From Opisthorchis felineus (Eukaryota > Platyhelminthes > Trematoda > Opisthorchiida > Opisthorchiidae): 64,000 nt of DNA. Where the stretch lies: the NCBI GenBank assembly GCA_004794785.1, contig SJOL01009466.1, positions 3,714 through 67,713 on the forward strand, written 5' to 3'. Numbering within the stretch: position 1 is the stretch's first letter; every line of letters begins with the position of its first letter. Positions 44,510-58,500 of this stretch are shown one piece after another. The position numbers and the translations under genes were made by a program. The notes beneath the pieces were generated by a model, which saw only the letters and a program-made list of their open reading frames with translations, did no database searches and had not been told where the DNA came from.

Positions 44510-47000
44510 ACTAGCGTGTTTTGTCTAGGCTACCATTATTAGTTGCTGGACGCAGTGTCCCCTTTCCAGTCTGTTGAAGGGTGAACATGTTAATACGTCT
44601 TCTCGCAAGACGAAACCCAGCTTAGTTTCCACGGAGCTGTGTTTCTGTCCGTTCAGCCAAACTTGGAAGGACGGGAACAGACTACCTTCGGTTTTCACAG
44701 TGTCCGCGAGCCCTTTTTTGAAGATAGAGATGATTGTTGATGTACCCCATTCTGGAATGGTCTCCTCCCAGATTGACGCACGGCACTTTCTTCCTGTGCA
44801 CTGTAATACCAATATGTTTCGTCAGATGGGTAACTTGAGATTCTCCGGAAACCGTCTGTTCTTGGTGCCTTGTCGTCCATTAGAGAGAATGCTTCGCACC
44901 TTATTTCTTCTTGCGTTGGGCACTTAGGCGCCGGGCCCATCCTTCCAGTCGGCATTCTTGCTAATGTGCCTCCTTCAGTTGTTGTCTCAGTGACAATTGC
45001 CTTTGGCCAGTCGATCGAACTAGAACATGGCTGCTGCTGGTCGTAAAAGCTTTCTCTATCTCATGAGCTTTCATTGTCCAACAGAGCTCTGCGTCTCTCC
45101 CTGAGGTCTTCCCTATTCGGCGTTTGTTGCTGTGATCTTTGGCCCCTGGTATGGATGTCCTAGCATCGATCGTTACTACGGACCTCGACTTTTTATTTGG
45201 TCCTATCGAGAGTGCCGAGAAGACAGCTTTGAGCGCCACCAGCATAGTTTCGTTTATATATAATGTTTCATCCATTTCCTCTTTACAAGTGCTACGTTGG
45301 CTCAGTGCAGGGAACATCCAAGCTAGCTCAGATGATGGATGGACATACTACTCACTGACTTCCAAGGGCTTGAAGGTGAGCGGATTGCCAGACGGACTCC
45401 CACTGCGGCGCAGTCGGAATCAAGATGTGTATCCCAGAAGGAGCGGCAACCTGGAACAGGTGACTGGTGCCCACGTGATCTAATTGAGTCCACGGTTAAT
45501 TCGTACTTGGTGGTCACCAGCTTTCAGCATGCAAGCCTTGGTGTAGGAAATCCGTGCGGGTGAGGAAGAGTAAGCGATCGGTGCACAACTGAATGAGTGG
45601 ATGCTTGTCGTCTGTGCGGTGCGCATCGGCTACGATTCGATCGCCCAGGTGTAATTTCAAAATGTTCTGCGACTTACTGGAATATTTATGTCACCGCAAG
45701 ACTGAAATATCAGTGGTCTTTGCTCGACGCATCGGTCTGAATAACTGTCGATAAAAAGTGTCCTCAGTATCAGACCTGCAGTCCGTTAGAATATAAGCTG
45801 ACAATAGAGATGGGCACTGGTTTTTATATCGAGTTGGACTGAGCTCATTTGGATCTGGATGACCGAGCGACGCAAAGAAGACTTCAAGAATCCAATCCAG
45901 CAAAGCGCGTCCAGCCCTGGGGCTGAGTGCAACTCCCATGCCATATTCCAAGAGTCATCAACTCTGGATCACTAGACACACGAAGAGTAAGATATGAAGA
46001 ATTTGATCCCGTCCTACAGTCTTTAAGATGCATGACCATACTCCTGTCTGTTGTGGTTCTTAACCCCCATGCTAGTCCTTGGCGAACTGTTCCGTGCACT
46101 GTGGCATATGGGCAAGCAAAGTAGTTTGAGACAGCATTATGTGAAAACAGAAATGTTGTTAAGCTGTCTTTATAGAGTTGTCCGAGAATTTTGTGAAGTC
46201 ATTCTAGAATCATCATGGTGGGTCGAGGAACGCCGAGCTAAGGATGTTCTTTTCTGACTCGCTCATATTCTGTTCAATCAGGACATGTATTCATTTGGTC
46301 CATAGAGTGTTCGCGACATCCGTCCAATCGACGCGGTGGTCGGTTATTTCGAGCGGCTCTCCTCAGGGCCGTTTCATAGATAGAGCATACTCCTACTTTT
46401 GAAGTTTGGGGAGCATTGTCTTTTTGCGAATTTGACACAGCATTCGGATGTTAGAGGATCCCATGTAGAAAAAATCTTGCAGACTTCTCAGAGTTATTGA
46501 GTTTATTTTCAATAAGCAATGGGTTGGGTGAGACACATCGGTCATATGGCCCGGCGACGCGTATGGTGGATTGAATTTGGGGGACATTGGTCAACAAAGG
46601 ACTATGCGGATAAATGATAATTTCTAGTTGCCCAGACTGAAGAAAGGATTTTAGTTGGGGCACCCACCTTAGACCTTTGATTCGAAAGTCTGGCCCACAA
46701 GGTAGTGTTAGAAGGAATGGTTTTGTTCGGGGACCCTACCCATAGCCTGTGACTTGAGAGTCTGATCCGCAAGCCAACGGTATTATGGTTTTCTTGGGGG
46801 GGGGGTGAGTTCTGCCCGGGGCCGATTACTCAATCGTCTGACCTTGTCGGCTGCAGGGGGCTGGTCTAAGCTGGGGATGATGGGAATAAGGCATAGGTGT
46901 TTCACTCCTGATTCTCCTGACCATAGCAGATGTGTTCAGAGCTCCTGCGTGCTCTCATTAGGTTGTAAATGTATTTCAACCGTATTGGATAAATCTCCGG
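44510..47000 (-). mobile_element. Decayed LINE, minus strand, same family as 25.8-29.1 kb
   Basis: Reading minus: 46.9-46.4 kb matches the 5' repeat-like region of the 25.8 kb copy in complement. 46.1-45.7 kb holds endonuclease pieces (GVALSPRAGRALLDWIL, HPD). 45517-45323 reads CRSFWDTHLDSDCAAVGVRL. 45317-44961 is the linker (RSVVTIDARTSIPGAKDHSN). 44955-44525 is the start of the reverse transcriptase (WEETIPEWGTSTIISIFKKG). The YADD half is missing, so the copy is 3'-truncated or deleted. Confidence 0.8.
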
Positions 47001-47144
47001 CGGTCATGGTCAACCGCTGAACAATCGGAGTATGCAGTCTTACGGCCACTGACCCATCCTCTCTCGGAAAAAGGCAGCATCGCCGCTTCCATAACTATGG
47101 GAATACTGGCTATCTTCGTGTTCTAATCGCAAAGGACAGTACGA

Positions 47145-47340
47145 ATTTAAACTCAAACCATCTTGTAAGGCACAAACTTACTGACCGAAAGATCCGTGAT
47201 TCGAACCCAACCCTTGCATCTCGGCTGTCCCTTTCCCGTCTTGGGCAACCTGGCAGCATCTCAGCTCTCCGTGTGACATGGCAGCTAAGCATAGAGAGGG
47301 TGTTATAGTTTTACGATTATTATTATCACTTATTATTCGT
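47145..47340 (+). mobile_element. SINE family 1, copy 8
   Basis: A diverged head (GGCACAAACTTACTGACCGA) and B box (GATTCGAACCC) are followed by the body CTTGGGCAACCTGGCAGCAT and GTGTTATAGTTTTACGATTA, with an ATTATTATTATC tail. The head is damaged at the A box. Confidence 0.75.
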
Positions 47341-50300
47341 ACTTCTTATCTCACTGCTGCTAGTCTAATCGCTCTCCTTTGGTCTTCCTGGCATTTTGCA
47401 CCTTGTGGAATTAACTTTAAGCCCAAGTGTCCCGCGGGATCATTGTAGCACCCCGAACCCAACCATCACGTCGAGCTGGTATCTTTTTTTATTGTTAAGC
47501 TGTGAAACAAACCCTAAGCAGGCTAGTTTCATCCCCCTCCAACCTCAACCCATTGTGACAACTTGCTCACCGTTTAATTCAAATTTTTATTGCGGTGGAA
47601 ATAGGGTGATTGCTCTTGTACCCGGATAGCTGCGAAAGACTTGTAACCAACGTAATAATTCGCAGTTGTTTTGCAGTAAGAATAGCCCAATTTTCGATAG
47701 AAGCCGCTTCGAGCTTGGCTTCCAAGTTCTGCATGTGACGATTTCTTGACCGATAGTAACCACCTGAGAGTTTCCGGTCCTATTTTTCTTACCTGAATCA
47801 AGTAGAAACCTCTGAAATTGGCACAACGCAAAGAATAACACGGTCTATGCAGCAGTGATCAAAACGTAAATTAGACAGAGCGATATTTCAAACTGAACAA
47901 TAAACTGGCTTGGTTTAGTTCCAGTGTTCTTCTTCAAGCAAGGGAGTAATCGGCGGCTTCCCCTGGATCGTGCGACCAGCAACTTACCGATTGAAAAGCT
48001 TTTTCTAGCCAGAAGTAGCTGGCGTTCTCATCACCATCATCGTCGTCATCACTAAGGGTTAGCGGTACGTACACGGACCGCACTTCCTCCACGGGTGCTA
48101 GAGGCAATTTACGTGCTTTTTATATTCGTATCGCTACAAAGTGGTCAGTGTCGTTCAGTGACACTACTCAGAAGAGACCTAAAAAGGCTGGATTGTTGCT
48201 CATTCAATACCCCTGTAACCAACCACATAAGGTATACTTGGGTGATTGCCGACAGGTTAAGGCTAAAGGTGAGCCTGTCGGTTAGTTTTTTTGCTACAGA
48301 CTATGGTTCAATGTGACCCTGTTTCATGACACAAAGCAACTAACTATGCAACCGCTCTAGGAATCCTACAGTATTGACAACAACTACGGGAATGTAGCGA
48401 TACTAGGTGGATAGACATTTTGAAACTTAGATTCGCTTGTGGCCTTTGATAACACGCGAAGTTACATGCCAGTCACTGATTCTGTTTAACAAAAAAGTAA
48501 TATTGCTTGCTGGTAAAGTGGATGCACTGTGTTCGAAACCAAATATCAGCGTTCTTCCAAATCTTGAAAACAGTACAGAATAAGCTCATTTGACATCAGT
48601 GGTACTGTTGGTAGGCCGTCAACCATACCGTAGCACACCATTGTCACTAACTTATGGAGCTGTGTGGTGTCCACGGTCTTGTTGAAATTCTACATCTTGA
48701 CTGATTTCTACTGAGTTAGCACGTTTTTTTAGGAATTTGACTACTAGCAGTGTCAGGATTGTTCCTAACACGGAGGACCCGATTAGTGCCAGGCCGTATG
48801 GCTGGAGTTTTTACGGGTAATGTTTGCACAGCAGAAGTGCTTATCCATGGCTGAACACTTTAAGCTTCACGGAAAGTCACGGTCTTCTCAAAGTCATTGA
48901 AGGCGTTGCCCATCTAACACTCAGTGTAAACCTACGAGCGTTCAGAACTCCCATTCTCAAATGGCAATGAGAAGCTCGTACAAAAAGCGTTGACAAAGTG
49001 TAGTTTTGGTTACGTCCTGAGTGCATTTTCTGTGGCTGTTTCGCGCCAACCGTGTCTTGTGAAGAAACTCAAACATTCCCCAGGAAACTCTGATCAACTA
49101 CTTGCCATTTGTTTTCTGTGACTCACTGACGTTAAAAAGTATGCACCAACCTCAAATTGTAAGCATGTGTATGAAGATTAAAAAAACAAAGCGGTCCTAT
49201 TTGCCCGTGCGTCCGCACGACAACAAAATAGGGCTTTGTTTACGTTTTTCATGGTACTCGTCTCCATCGATGGACAAACGTGGAATGCCAGAACTGTCTC
49301 AAACTAAGAGACATATTTCCATCAGAGAATGACCGACAATGTTCAGTCACACTGGTTTCTCCGTTCATCAAACTACTTTATTTTTAAACAGGTAATATAA
49401 TGACTATAATGAAGTATAATGCAGTACAATACTACTAACGTCAGCAAGTATTCTTGTTAATTTTCCTTCGTTGCACGAAAAGTGAATCATGTACTGGTGA
49501 CCTACAACTGGGAAAAAGGATTCACGTATAGCTGGACTGCGAACTTCCTAATACTTTCACTAAATTCCAGTGACAGGTTGCTATTCAGCCGGTTTTTTTA
49601 TCATTTAACAAAAACAGGTTCGCTGGAACCACCAGTGTAGTTCCTCATCCTTTTTGACCGTCGTGTGTGTCTCAACGCACTAGGAAACAATGGGGGTTGT
49701 TTTTTCACTATAAAGTTGACATTTGCGTAGAGTCCATATGCTTTTAACTTACTCAGTGTGCGTCACAACCCTGTGTGTCTATCCTTTTGGCTGACACTTG
49801 TCTTCAGTAAAACCTCGATCAATTTTCACACGTGAACAGAGAGGAGTTATGTTCAGTGAAAATCCGTCGACATAACTATAGGGTCTGTGTACTATGGAAC
49901 CACACACATTTATGCCCTTGAAACTCACCTTACCTGACGAAGCTCTTGTGTCAAGCACAACCTTGCTCAGCAATAATATCAAAGATTGTTTATCAAACTT
50001 TCAAGGTGGCACCTATGTCCTGTTCATATAAGTTGCACGGACCTAACACTCAATGTAACCGCGGATCAGTCAGTCAGCCAGTTGTTGAGCTGTAAACCTT
50101 TTACCAAGATAGAATGGTGCTACTCTTGTACACTTGGTGCTGCTACACTTGTACATCGAGCAGGATAAGGGAATGGCAGCTATGTGTTGAAGACGATGGT
50201 TTAATCAATCCTTTGGCGTTGCGTTATTCTATTTGTCTGATAAAGAATGAAGTGGGAGAGCTGTATTGTGAAGGCAATAGCCTCGTTGTGGTGCTGCCAT

Positions 50301-50560
50301 TGGCTGCGGGTTACCAGGACCACTGACCATAGGTGTTTCTTGTCCCGGAGTTTTCATCCTGCCAACTCAACTGAGTTGACCTTAATGCTTCGCTGACGCG
50401 TCGTGGATTGACCTCTCATCGGTTAGTTCCACATGGCTGGGTGAAGTGGGTTCCTCAAAGTAGACGGTCCCTTGATGTACGAAGTAAATGCCGCAACCGG
50501 CGTTATCTATGGCGCTCGAGCGGTTGATTTGTTATGGAAGAGTTATTTTTTCTGCAGACC
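47341..50560. other. Intergenic, nothing recognised
   Basis: About 3.2 kb. Open frames are short, unsupported by motifs or splice structure, and no repeat head was seen. Confidence 0.45.
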
Positions 50561-50569
50561 GTCTGGCGT

Positions 50570-52140
50570 GGCCCGGCATTACTGATCCGATGTTCCCACT
50601 AGATCTACGCAATACTTCGGGGGCACCGGTGGTCAAACACAATCTTCAATAGTCTGGTTGCAGTAGCCATATATCTGGTCAGTAAGGTAGGATGAAACGC
50701 ACTTCGTCAGTGTGCGTTCAACCCTTGACAGCCTGTTCGATGTTGCATCAGCACCGCAAACGTCTGTCTCGGCACTGTCTCGACCTATCAAATCCTTGAA
50801 CTGATGTCGTTTTTCGACGGTCCACCGGGACTCACACGCAGCCTCACAGGTAGATGGATTTATCCACCACTTGGCTCGGTTCATCTGAATGCAAAGGTCT
50901 GTATTTGATCTCACCCAGTTGTGCGGTATCATTTCGGACTTCGCCAACGTGAGGCGCTGGACGAACCTTGCAACAATTATTTCGGTTACTTGACAGAGTT
51001 TGCAGTGCTAGTGGGTCTAACTTCGTGTACTCAACACCTGCCGTCGACCGTCTCAGCGCATTCCAATATCTGAGCCGTCAAGGATAGGTAAAGAAGATCC
51101 GATTAGCATACCCATGACGAAGATGAAGAGTTGAGACCAGACAGGGCACTCTTGCTTGATCCCATCAAATGCGGGGAACTCAGGCGAATTCCTGCCGTAG
51201 ACCCTTGCAAGTAGACACAATACTTTGTGAGCCACACTGATCATTGCTAAAATTGTCATATTTGCTGACGAACGACGGAATCGAAAGCAGTTTTTAAAAA
51301 AAGAAGCATAATTTTCTTGTTTTCGAAACAAGGGATGAATTTCAAATACTTGTTGCAGATTCAATGTACGAGCGATTCGACCTCCTACATGGTGAAATTT
51401 ATTTCGGGTCTCATGAACCCGCCTATCGCGATAGTGGATCATCCAGGGAGTACCTTGGGGAGTATGGCTACTAAAGTGATGCCCAAGGTGGTTTTTTACA
51501 TGATGTTCACGCACCATTTTTTCAGTTTGGGTTGACTTTCGAGACACTGCATTCTGTCGATAGTGTATCTTCATTTCATATTTTTCGTAGCACAGTCGTC
51601 AGGCTAGCTACAAGGGATTCAATGCCTTTCCTGAAGACTGCATGATGCAGACTTTCGGTATCAGGTAGTTTGTTCCGCTGAAGCAATGAATTTTCGCATT
51701 GAGTGTCTGTTGCTGATGAACAATCGGTGTCGGCATTGCATATAGATTCCCGTGCTTCTCTCACAGACTGAATTAATGGGGGTCAGCGGAACTGTTCTCC
51801 ACTGTCCAACTCATCAGTTGAGACATCGTTTCTGGAAGTAATTAGAGGTTATATCTTTTTTGTGGATTGTCTTGCTAACACTCGCCCTCTTCAGACCAGT
51901 TGATCGGATTTAGGATAGGGTGTGGCTGTTTCCCCTCGAGACAACTTTCTCCATTTCCCGAGTCTCCACTCTCTAACAGCACCGTATTTTTTTACCTCAA
52001 TCTTCGCTGTTTGAGGGACCTGCATACTCCAGGTTGCTGGTATAACTTTTATGGCACAACTTAGTACCGTGACGACATCCAGCGTTCATTGGGTTATGCA
52101 ACCGACCCCGGAGAGGGCGCCAAACCCGGAAACTTTGCTT
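50570..52140 (-). mobile_element. Decayed LINE, second lineage, minus strand
   Basis: 51240-51060 on the minus strand reads KVLCLLARVYGRNSPEFPAF and GIKQECPVWSQLFIFVMGML, a mutated G-x-x-QGCPLSPxLFNFVMD reverse-transcriptase block. 51660-52140 is the homologue of 20230-20720, and 50570-50640 of 19248-19325. It is older than the 25.8 kb element by its damage. Confidence 0.65.
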
Positions 52141-55100
52141 CTTTCACGTTTCTACGCTCATCGTCAGTTTTCACGATGTTGTCTCATTGTGTTTGTGGCT
52201 CCAGTCAAATCTATATTGTGCTACAGAGACGCTCCTGAGGAAAACGAACTGATACACCCATCTGAACAAGGCCATAAACGTAGTTGCGCTGTGCACTCCA
52301 TAACAAACGACAGTCTTCAATTGCCGTTCTCCACTGGTAGCTGAGCACCACACGGTTCAACTGAATCCCTGATTATTCTTGGGGGTAACATATACCTTAG
52401 GGAATAAAACCGGCGGGCAAGCATGCAGAGCCATGTTGCAAGCCGAACAGAAGTGGTGGCATAATAGTAGACACTGGCACCAATGTCTGCGCCATCATCT
52501 ATGTACCAAGGTTATCCGTCAATTTCAGTTTCAACGTAACCGCCACTCCTTCATTCCAACATGCAAATGCTCGTGGAAACCGCCCATCACTACACCGTCA
52601 AAATGGTAAAGGATATTTCGTCGACTATACGGTTAATGAAATTTTCGTCCTTGGGATAACAATGTCGGACAGGTACTGGTTGGAAAGTGGAACCAGTTTA
52701 ACGGCAATTGCGGACTTTGTCGTCCAAGTCCATGTTTATGCCAAATGACGGTTGTTGGACGGATTTACCTTCGGTCCAAAGCGATCACTGTATCTCATCT
52801 GTAGCTGCGTCGAGTCGAAACGCTGCAGCTCATCTATATTTTTTCACCATAATATCGGAACAACTAAGCGGACTGAAAGCTACACTATTTTAAAGTTCGT
52901 GTACAATTTTTTAACGGTTTTACTTGTTCTGGCTTTAAGGTGGAAATGCCCCACCAGAACCATGCGGTACAGCTACCGTGTGGCCTTCTGTGAAATAGTT
53001 TATGATTGTCGAGTTCATTGCTTCACATGAGATTTGCCAAAAGTTTGGATAGCTTCGCCGCTCAACCGTACCGATAAGCCCTTTATTATCTGATCAAACG
53101 TTTCAGTTCCGTGGGTGTCTCCCACAGTCGCCCGTACAGTGAAATCGCTGCGGCCATCGACTTACTATTATTTTCACACGTACTGAAGTGTTCCACACCG
53201 ATTAATGTGCCACATACTGATCGCCACCCACACCCATAGTCCCTTGGCGTCCAGCCTTCCTCCACAGTTTTACTGTAACTATCATTCCTCAACTCCATTC
53301 TTCTGCGCTGCCGCTCGAGTAGGATCACCGGATTCTAAAAACTTGAAGCAAGCTTGTGACGAATCTATAGATTTCTGTATCACGTGCTCCATGAACCGGC
53401 GTATATTTATCTGCCTGCCGAGTCTGACTATTGTACATCCAAACTTAGAGCCAGAATGGCTTCACTTAGAATCGCCATAAGTTCTTTTAGTTCAATGAGC
53501 AGAAAAATAGAGGCTTCAGTTCTTCTGTTTTTATTTGCAAACTTCACCTCTAGTTTGTAGAATTTACCACAATAGGCTTGTCAGGAAGGTCAGATTTCTG
53601 AGAATAATCCCCGAAACCTACTGAGACCCTCAAACCCCACCAAAGTCGCAGTATGGGAGCAGTCAAGCATCCAAACTAGAAAAGCCAGCTGTCGACTAAA
53701 CGCTGAACTGGTCAATCAGTTCAGCAACGTCTGACGATCATGAGTGTTCAGGTATGCCGTAAAAGTAACGGCCGACGACGATAAGTGTTCACCCAACGCC
53801 GATCGGACAGCCTGGATTCAAGGTCAAAAGTGGGATTTAAATACCGCGATGCTCCTTGTAATTTTCGTATGCGCTTTTTCGCGATAAAGCTGCTGTGTTC
53901 CTTGTTAGTGAGTCTTTTTCCGACACTAAGGCACTGGAGCGGCGACTGCAGTTAGTTGCAGCAAAGGTACGCACCCTTTCGTCTGGCTCCCACGTAATGA
54001 ATTCATCTCCAATACGACCGATGTCTTCATTCAAGACCGGCTGTCCTATGCTGACGTCGGCTTAACGGATTTACGTTTTCACCGATATAATCGCACAGTA
54101 TCTTCACATAGTTCAATGCTTGACCCTTCTGGTTGCAAGTGAGGGCGATCACCATCATCGACAGCATGACATCAGTGTTCAACACCGATGGTGATGCGAC
54201 CGATGTAATGTGTATCGACACTTTCGGTAATCGATGAGACTCGATATCGCCATATTAGTATAGGCATAAGATCTGACATCAGGTTCAGAAAAGTGGACGT
54301 TCTCTGTACCCTGTAAACTTCTAAGGAATCAGATGCCGGATTTATGAGCAAAGGCAGTTCTCATATTGAAAGGCAGATAAAGCCCTTCAGGTAACCTTAG
54401 CAAATTATTCTGATATTGAGCAATCATTTGTCCAATCCACTGTTTGTCCCGAAAAGCCATGTTACTCTAAATTGAAGGGACATCAGTGCATATATCCTCT
54501 GTTTCATGCGGTTGGAGTTGGAGTCTAATCCCACTGTTTATCAGTCCACGTTTAACTGCGGAGAAGGCAAAACCGATAGATGTCTCAATGTCAGAAAGGG
54601 TCACATTCTCCTTTGGGTCCAGAAACCAATAACATACCAAAACTCAGGTTCATTGCTTGATTGTGGGCTACCGCAGTCAGCAGTTGGTAAACATCTTTTG
54701 ATCACAGTTCATCGAGTTGATTTCACCTCAGCGTTCATGATTCTGTTCAATAATAGAACTCCCTCGTTCCCAAAACTGTTCACGGCGCTGCAGTTAATTG
54801 ATGCAAGCCTTTGTTGTGTCCTAAAAAACTATGTAACCCTTAGTTTACCTTGGACTTTACATGCATGCCACTCGTCGTTTCTGATCGATCATTCTGCTAA
54901 CCGCGTGACTACACCCTCCTTTTGAATGGACTAAAACACTTTCGTTTTGTTGCTGTCGGTACTTTGGTACTGGCGGTCCAATTTTAAATGGTTGCATCTA
55001 CCGGTTTGCGTCTTTTAACTGAGTTGTTAACTTTGCAGGAGGAATATAACTCTTGCAGGCATATAGCGTTCACTCTGCGTAACAACGAAATATCACCCGA

Positions 55101-55349
55101 TGGTCGTAGTTTTCAGGAATTTCCAAATCGAGTGGGAATAGTTTTGTGTTGAAAGGCGCTACAATGGCCACGTCCTAATTCCCAAGTATATTGCTTGTTG
55201 GCTAGCTGGTCAACCGCTTGGTGTGCCACTTGTGAGGGTCCACTAATTAAGTTCTGACATGGATGCTTTGCTCGTTTTTTGGGTGCTGCTTGTTTGTTTG
55301 GTTTAAGCTCGGCGAATTGGATCTTGCACTCATCTGCCTTTTATCACAG
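52141..55349. other. Intergenic, weak dispersed-repeat traces
   Basis: A minus-strand stretch 54221-53837 gives frames such as SRKSAYENYKE and VLNTDVMLSMMV. It shares short words with 9.62-9.69 kb, which suggests an old retroelement of unknown type. A 139-codon frame at 54506-54925 has no recognised motif. Nothing else supported. Confidence 0.4.
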
Positions 55350-55519
55350 TTTCCATAGCCACTATATGCGCGAAAGAAAGGAACGGTTTGCGGACTCCGT
55401 GGAACAGGTTGAACAGTATACCAAGGATGCCTTGAATTGTCAGCTTCGCGTCTATGCTTTCTTCATAGGAACAACGGATCCGATTACAGGTGATAGTTGG
55501 TGTCCGGATTGTCGCACTG
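55350..55519 (+). CDS. TXNDC17: TXNDC17 exon with WCPDC active site
   Basis: Acceptor CTGCCTTTTATCACAG, donor ACTG|GTGAGC. It encodes MRERKERFADSVEQV, then VYAFFIGTTDPITGDSWCPD and C. The Met at 55366 is in frame, but the frame is open to 55350, so an upstream exon may supply the start. Confidence 0.87.
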
Positions 55520-58500
55520 GTGAGCTTTCATGCTATTCTTTCACCCTCTGTTGTACATATTAATAATAATGCTTACTCTTACGAGACCTTGGTACATTCC
55601 GTGCTTGTGGTCCAGTGCTTCTCCCTTTAATGACCTCTTCACTAGAAATGATTTTTATCTTTACAATCAATCAACGGTTTTACTAGCACAAAAAGATACT
55701 CAGGCACTGCTGTGTTGATTTTGTATTCAACAAAGTAAAGCGTAGATCGATGGGTAAACGGCTGACGGTAAATGCTGAATAAACCGCTAAGTGCTGTGTG
55801 GCAAGTACCTTGTGGGGTCAGTGTCATGGCAAACCAGGAGTTTGAGTCGAAGAACAATCAGATACTTAAGTGGAACCGTGAAATACGTCCACTATCAGTA
55901 ATGTCACACAATAATCAACTATCACGCTCAGAGACATGATATCAGTAGAGAAGGTCTTCAACAGCTCTCTGAGATTCGCTAAATGGTCGGTGGCCTTCTT
56001 ATCAGGACGAATGATTGTGTTGCTCCAGATTAGTCACACATTAACTCATTGTGCAATCATTTGTATCACCTAGCTGTGGTCTCCAAATAATTTGAGGTAT
56101 TCTTTGACTTACACACTCATCCGTATACCAGTTTGGTTTTGACCGGAGAGTCACCCGGAACCCAGCTGAATCTCCCGTTCATGTTGTGTGCAGCACATTC
56201 AGTTGATAATAACATCACTACTTGTGGCTATTACATATTTTCATCGGTTTGAGGACTTAATCAACTAGGTGAAGCTGGATAGAATTTGGGGTAATCAAAG
56301 ACACATGGCATGGTTGTGGCTGCAGAATCGGGTAATGTTTACTGTATCCTGTGAAATGCAACTAGTCACCGATGACCAGATGGCCCTGAGGGTGTATGCT
56401 TACTGGAGACGACGGATAGTTTGTTATTCTATCAGCGCGTGTTTGATACAAGTTATCCCAGCTTCATTAGATACCGAAAACATTATCTCCAACATAAAAC
56501 CTGGTCACGATTTTAGCCCTCATGTGATGTGAGACACCTATGGGTATTGTGTAATGACCGGGAAATTGGATAACTAAGCTGTATTTATTGCTATTCTGTC
56601 CGTTTTTGGCATCACTGCATCACCTCCAAAGGTTACTTAACCAGCCTTCCTGCTGAAGTAGTGTGAATATAATGGATAAATAGCAGTCGGTATGCATAGG
56701 TATTCAAGCATATATTTTCTAAGTACACTAGCAGCGATTCGCCCGTACACAGCCCACTGGACAACTAATGCAAGTTGGGTGAACCCCTGGCTATTTTGCA
56801 GTGCAAATAAATCTTAAGCAATTTCCATATTACTGTCACTCTCGCAGTAGCGCGAAAATACTATCAGACTGGACGTCATGGATCTCGTCACCATTTCCAA
56901 TGGTCCCCATTGCATTAGTTCGACACAACTTGTGATTGGTCAGTGGGATAAGCTGCGTGCTGCTAGTCAGACTGTTGAAGAACAAAATTGATCCACGCAC
57001 AATAAATGGTTGACTAGATTTGGCCAGTTGGTAGCGGTCGGCGGATATTCGGTAGTGCCGTTTCACTGACTCATCAGAGTGATTGCTATTTCTGGTCAAT
57101 GGCGGTTGGCCTCTCTAGTTAGTGTGTTGGTTCGTTTTGGTGCGAGCCAGCTTCCCTTCCTGACGAGTATTCAGCAGGCGACAAGTAAAGGCGTTGTAAC
57201 TCACCTTCAGCCCCACTTCCGATTTTCAAGCGCCCACACTAGTTAGCAATTACCCAGTCCTCGGATGACAATTACCGGAATTCGTCCAGTGCTATTGTTG
57301 GCTGGTTACTCTATTTTGTGTGTTGGTTAAGTTTTTCTACTCCTTCGCCAGTTTATCTCGGCCCTGGTGACTAAACGTCACCTGAACACAGTTCTGTTCT
57401 CCAAGCTTCGTCCGGATGCCTTCATATTTCCGGAACTACTATCCACATATAACACCATCCAGTAGGTCACACGATAATTCGAGATTAATTTTCATCCCAT
57501 TATTCTCAGTTGGAACTGCTGCCTCGTGCGTCTCAGTCATGGTCTGCAGTAGCACCGTTTTTCCCATCTCAATGAGCCTCATTGGTATCTTCTTAAATTC
57601 ATGCTGGTGTTCGTTCTATTGGGGCTGCCCTACCACTAGCGGGTGGTGTGTTACTGGATTTTAATTTCTTGATAAGAAAGGGGAACCTAACCGGGGTTGG
57701 CGAACCAGCCAACTACCATTTCCCCTTTCGAAGGTAGTTCATGGATCCCCAGTCACACTTAATCTTAACGTTGTCTCCCCAGGTTTCACTATCACTCAGC
57801 GATTACCACCGACATTTCTGATTTGCTAGTGCTCTTCCTCTAACCCAAACAGCCGTAATGTCATACTGCGTCCGCGTAGCCCCGTTTGCCGTGTATCTGT
57901 CAGCTCTTTGTCATTTTGGATTGGAGCTTCCATTCTGAAGTCGGGGTCAGTTGAAGTTGAAAGCCAAGAATCACTGTACAGCTGTTTCGACTTTATTGAT
58001 CGCCAGCGGTGTGGATTTTACGAATCCCTGGAAAGACGTTAATCACAGCCTTCTCGACCATAAGCAGCTGATCGGCGTTGTGAGTAACCTGCATTTAGGC
58101 GGGATATGGAATCACCCCTTTATAAATGATCGGTGACAGTGTTTCGTGCATGGTTGTCATGCCAGCAGAGGTAAACTCGGAGACTGAGGCACTGCTAGGT
58201 TGATTAAGCATGGACAAGAACAGTCAGAAACCTTGGTTGCCGTCAGCAGCCTCGTGTCGTAACCGCTGGACTCTGAGCTCAGTAAGCAGTTTACATCGCG
58301 TGATCCGGAATTGACGAGGATTTCAGTGACAACTTGTCCAATGGAATTTGGCTTGTGCAGTTTCCTTCCTAAGCAGACCATTGGTTTGTAGTTCCGAAGA
58401 AGATTTTCCAACTCCAGTCAGCTTATCATCCTTTCATCCTTATTGGGTACCATCAGCAGTGCGCATCTGACAGGTTTCCATGGCTACTCGATGCCGTGAC

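Noticed and set aside
54506..54925. 139-codon frame as a gene
   Set aside because: No recognised motif, no splice context, and composition not distinct from other chance frames nearby.
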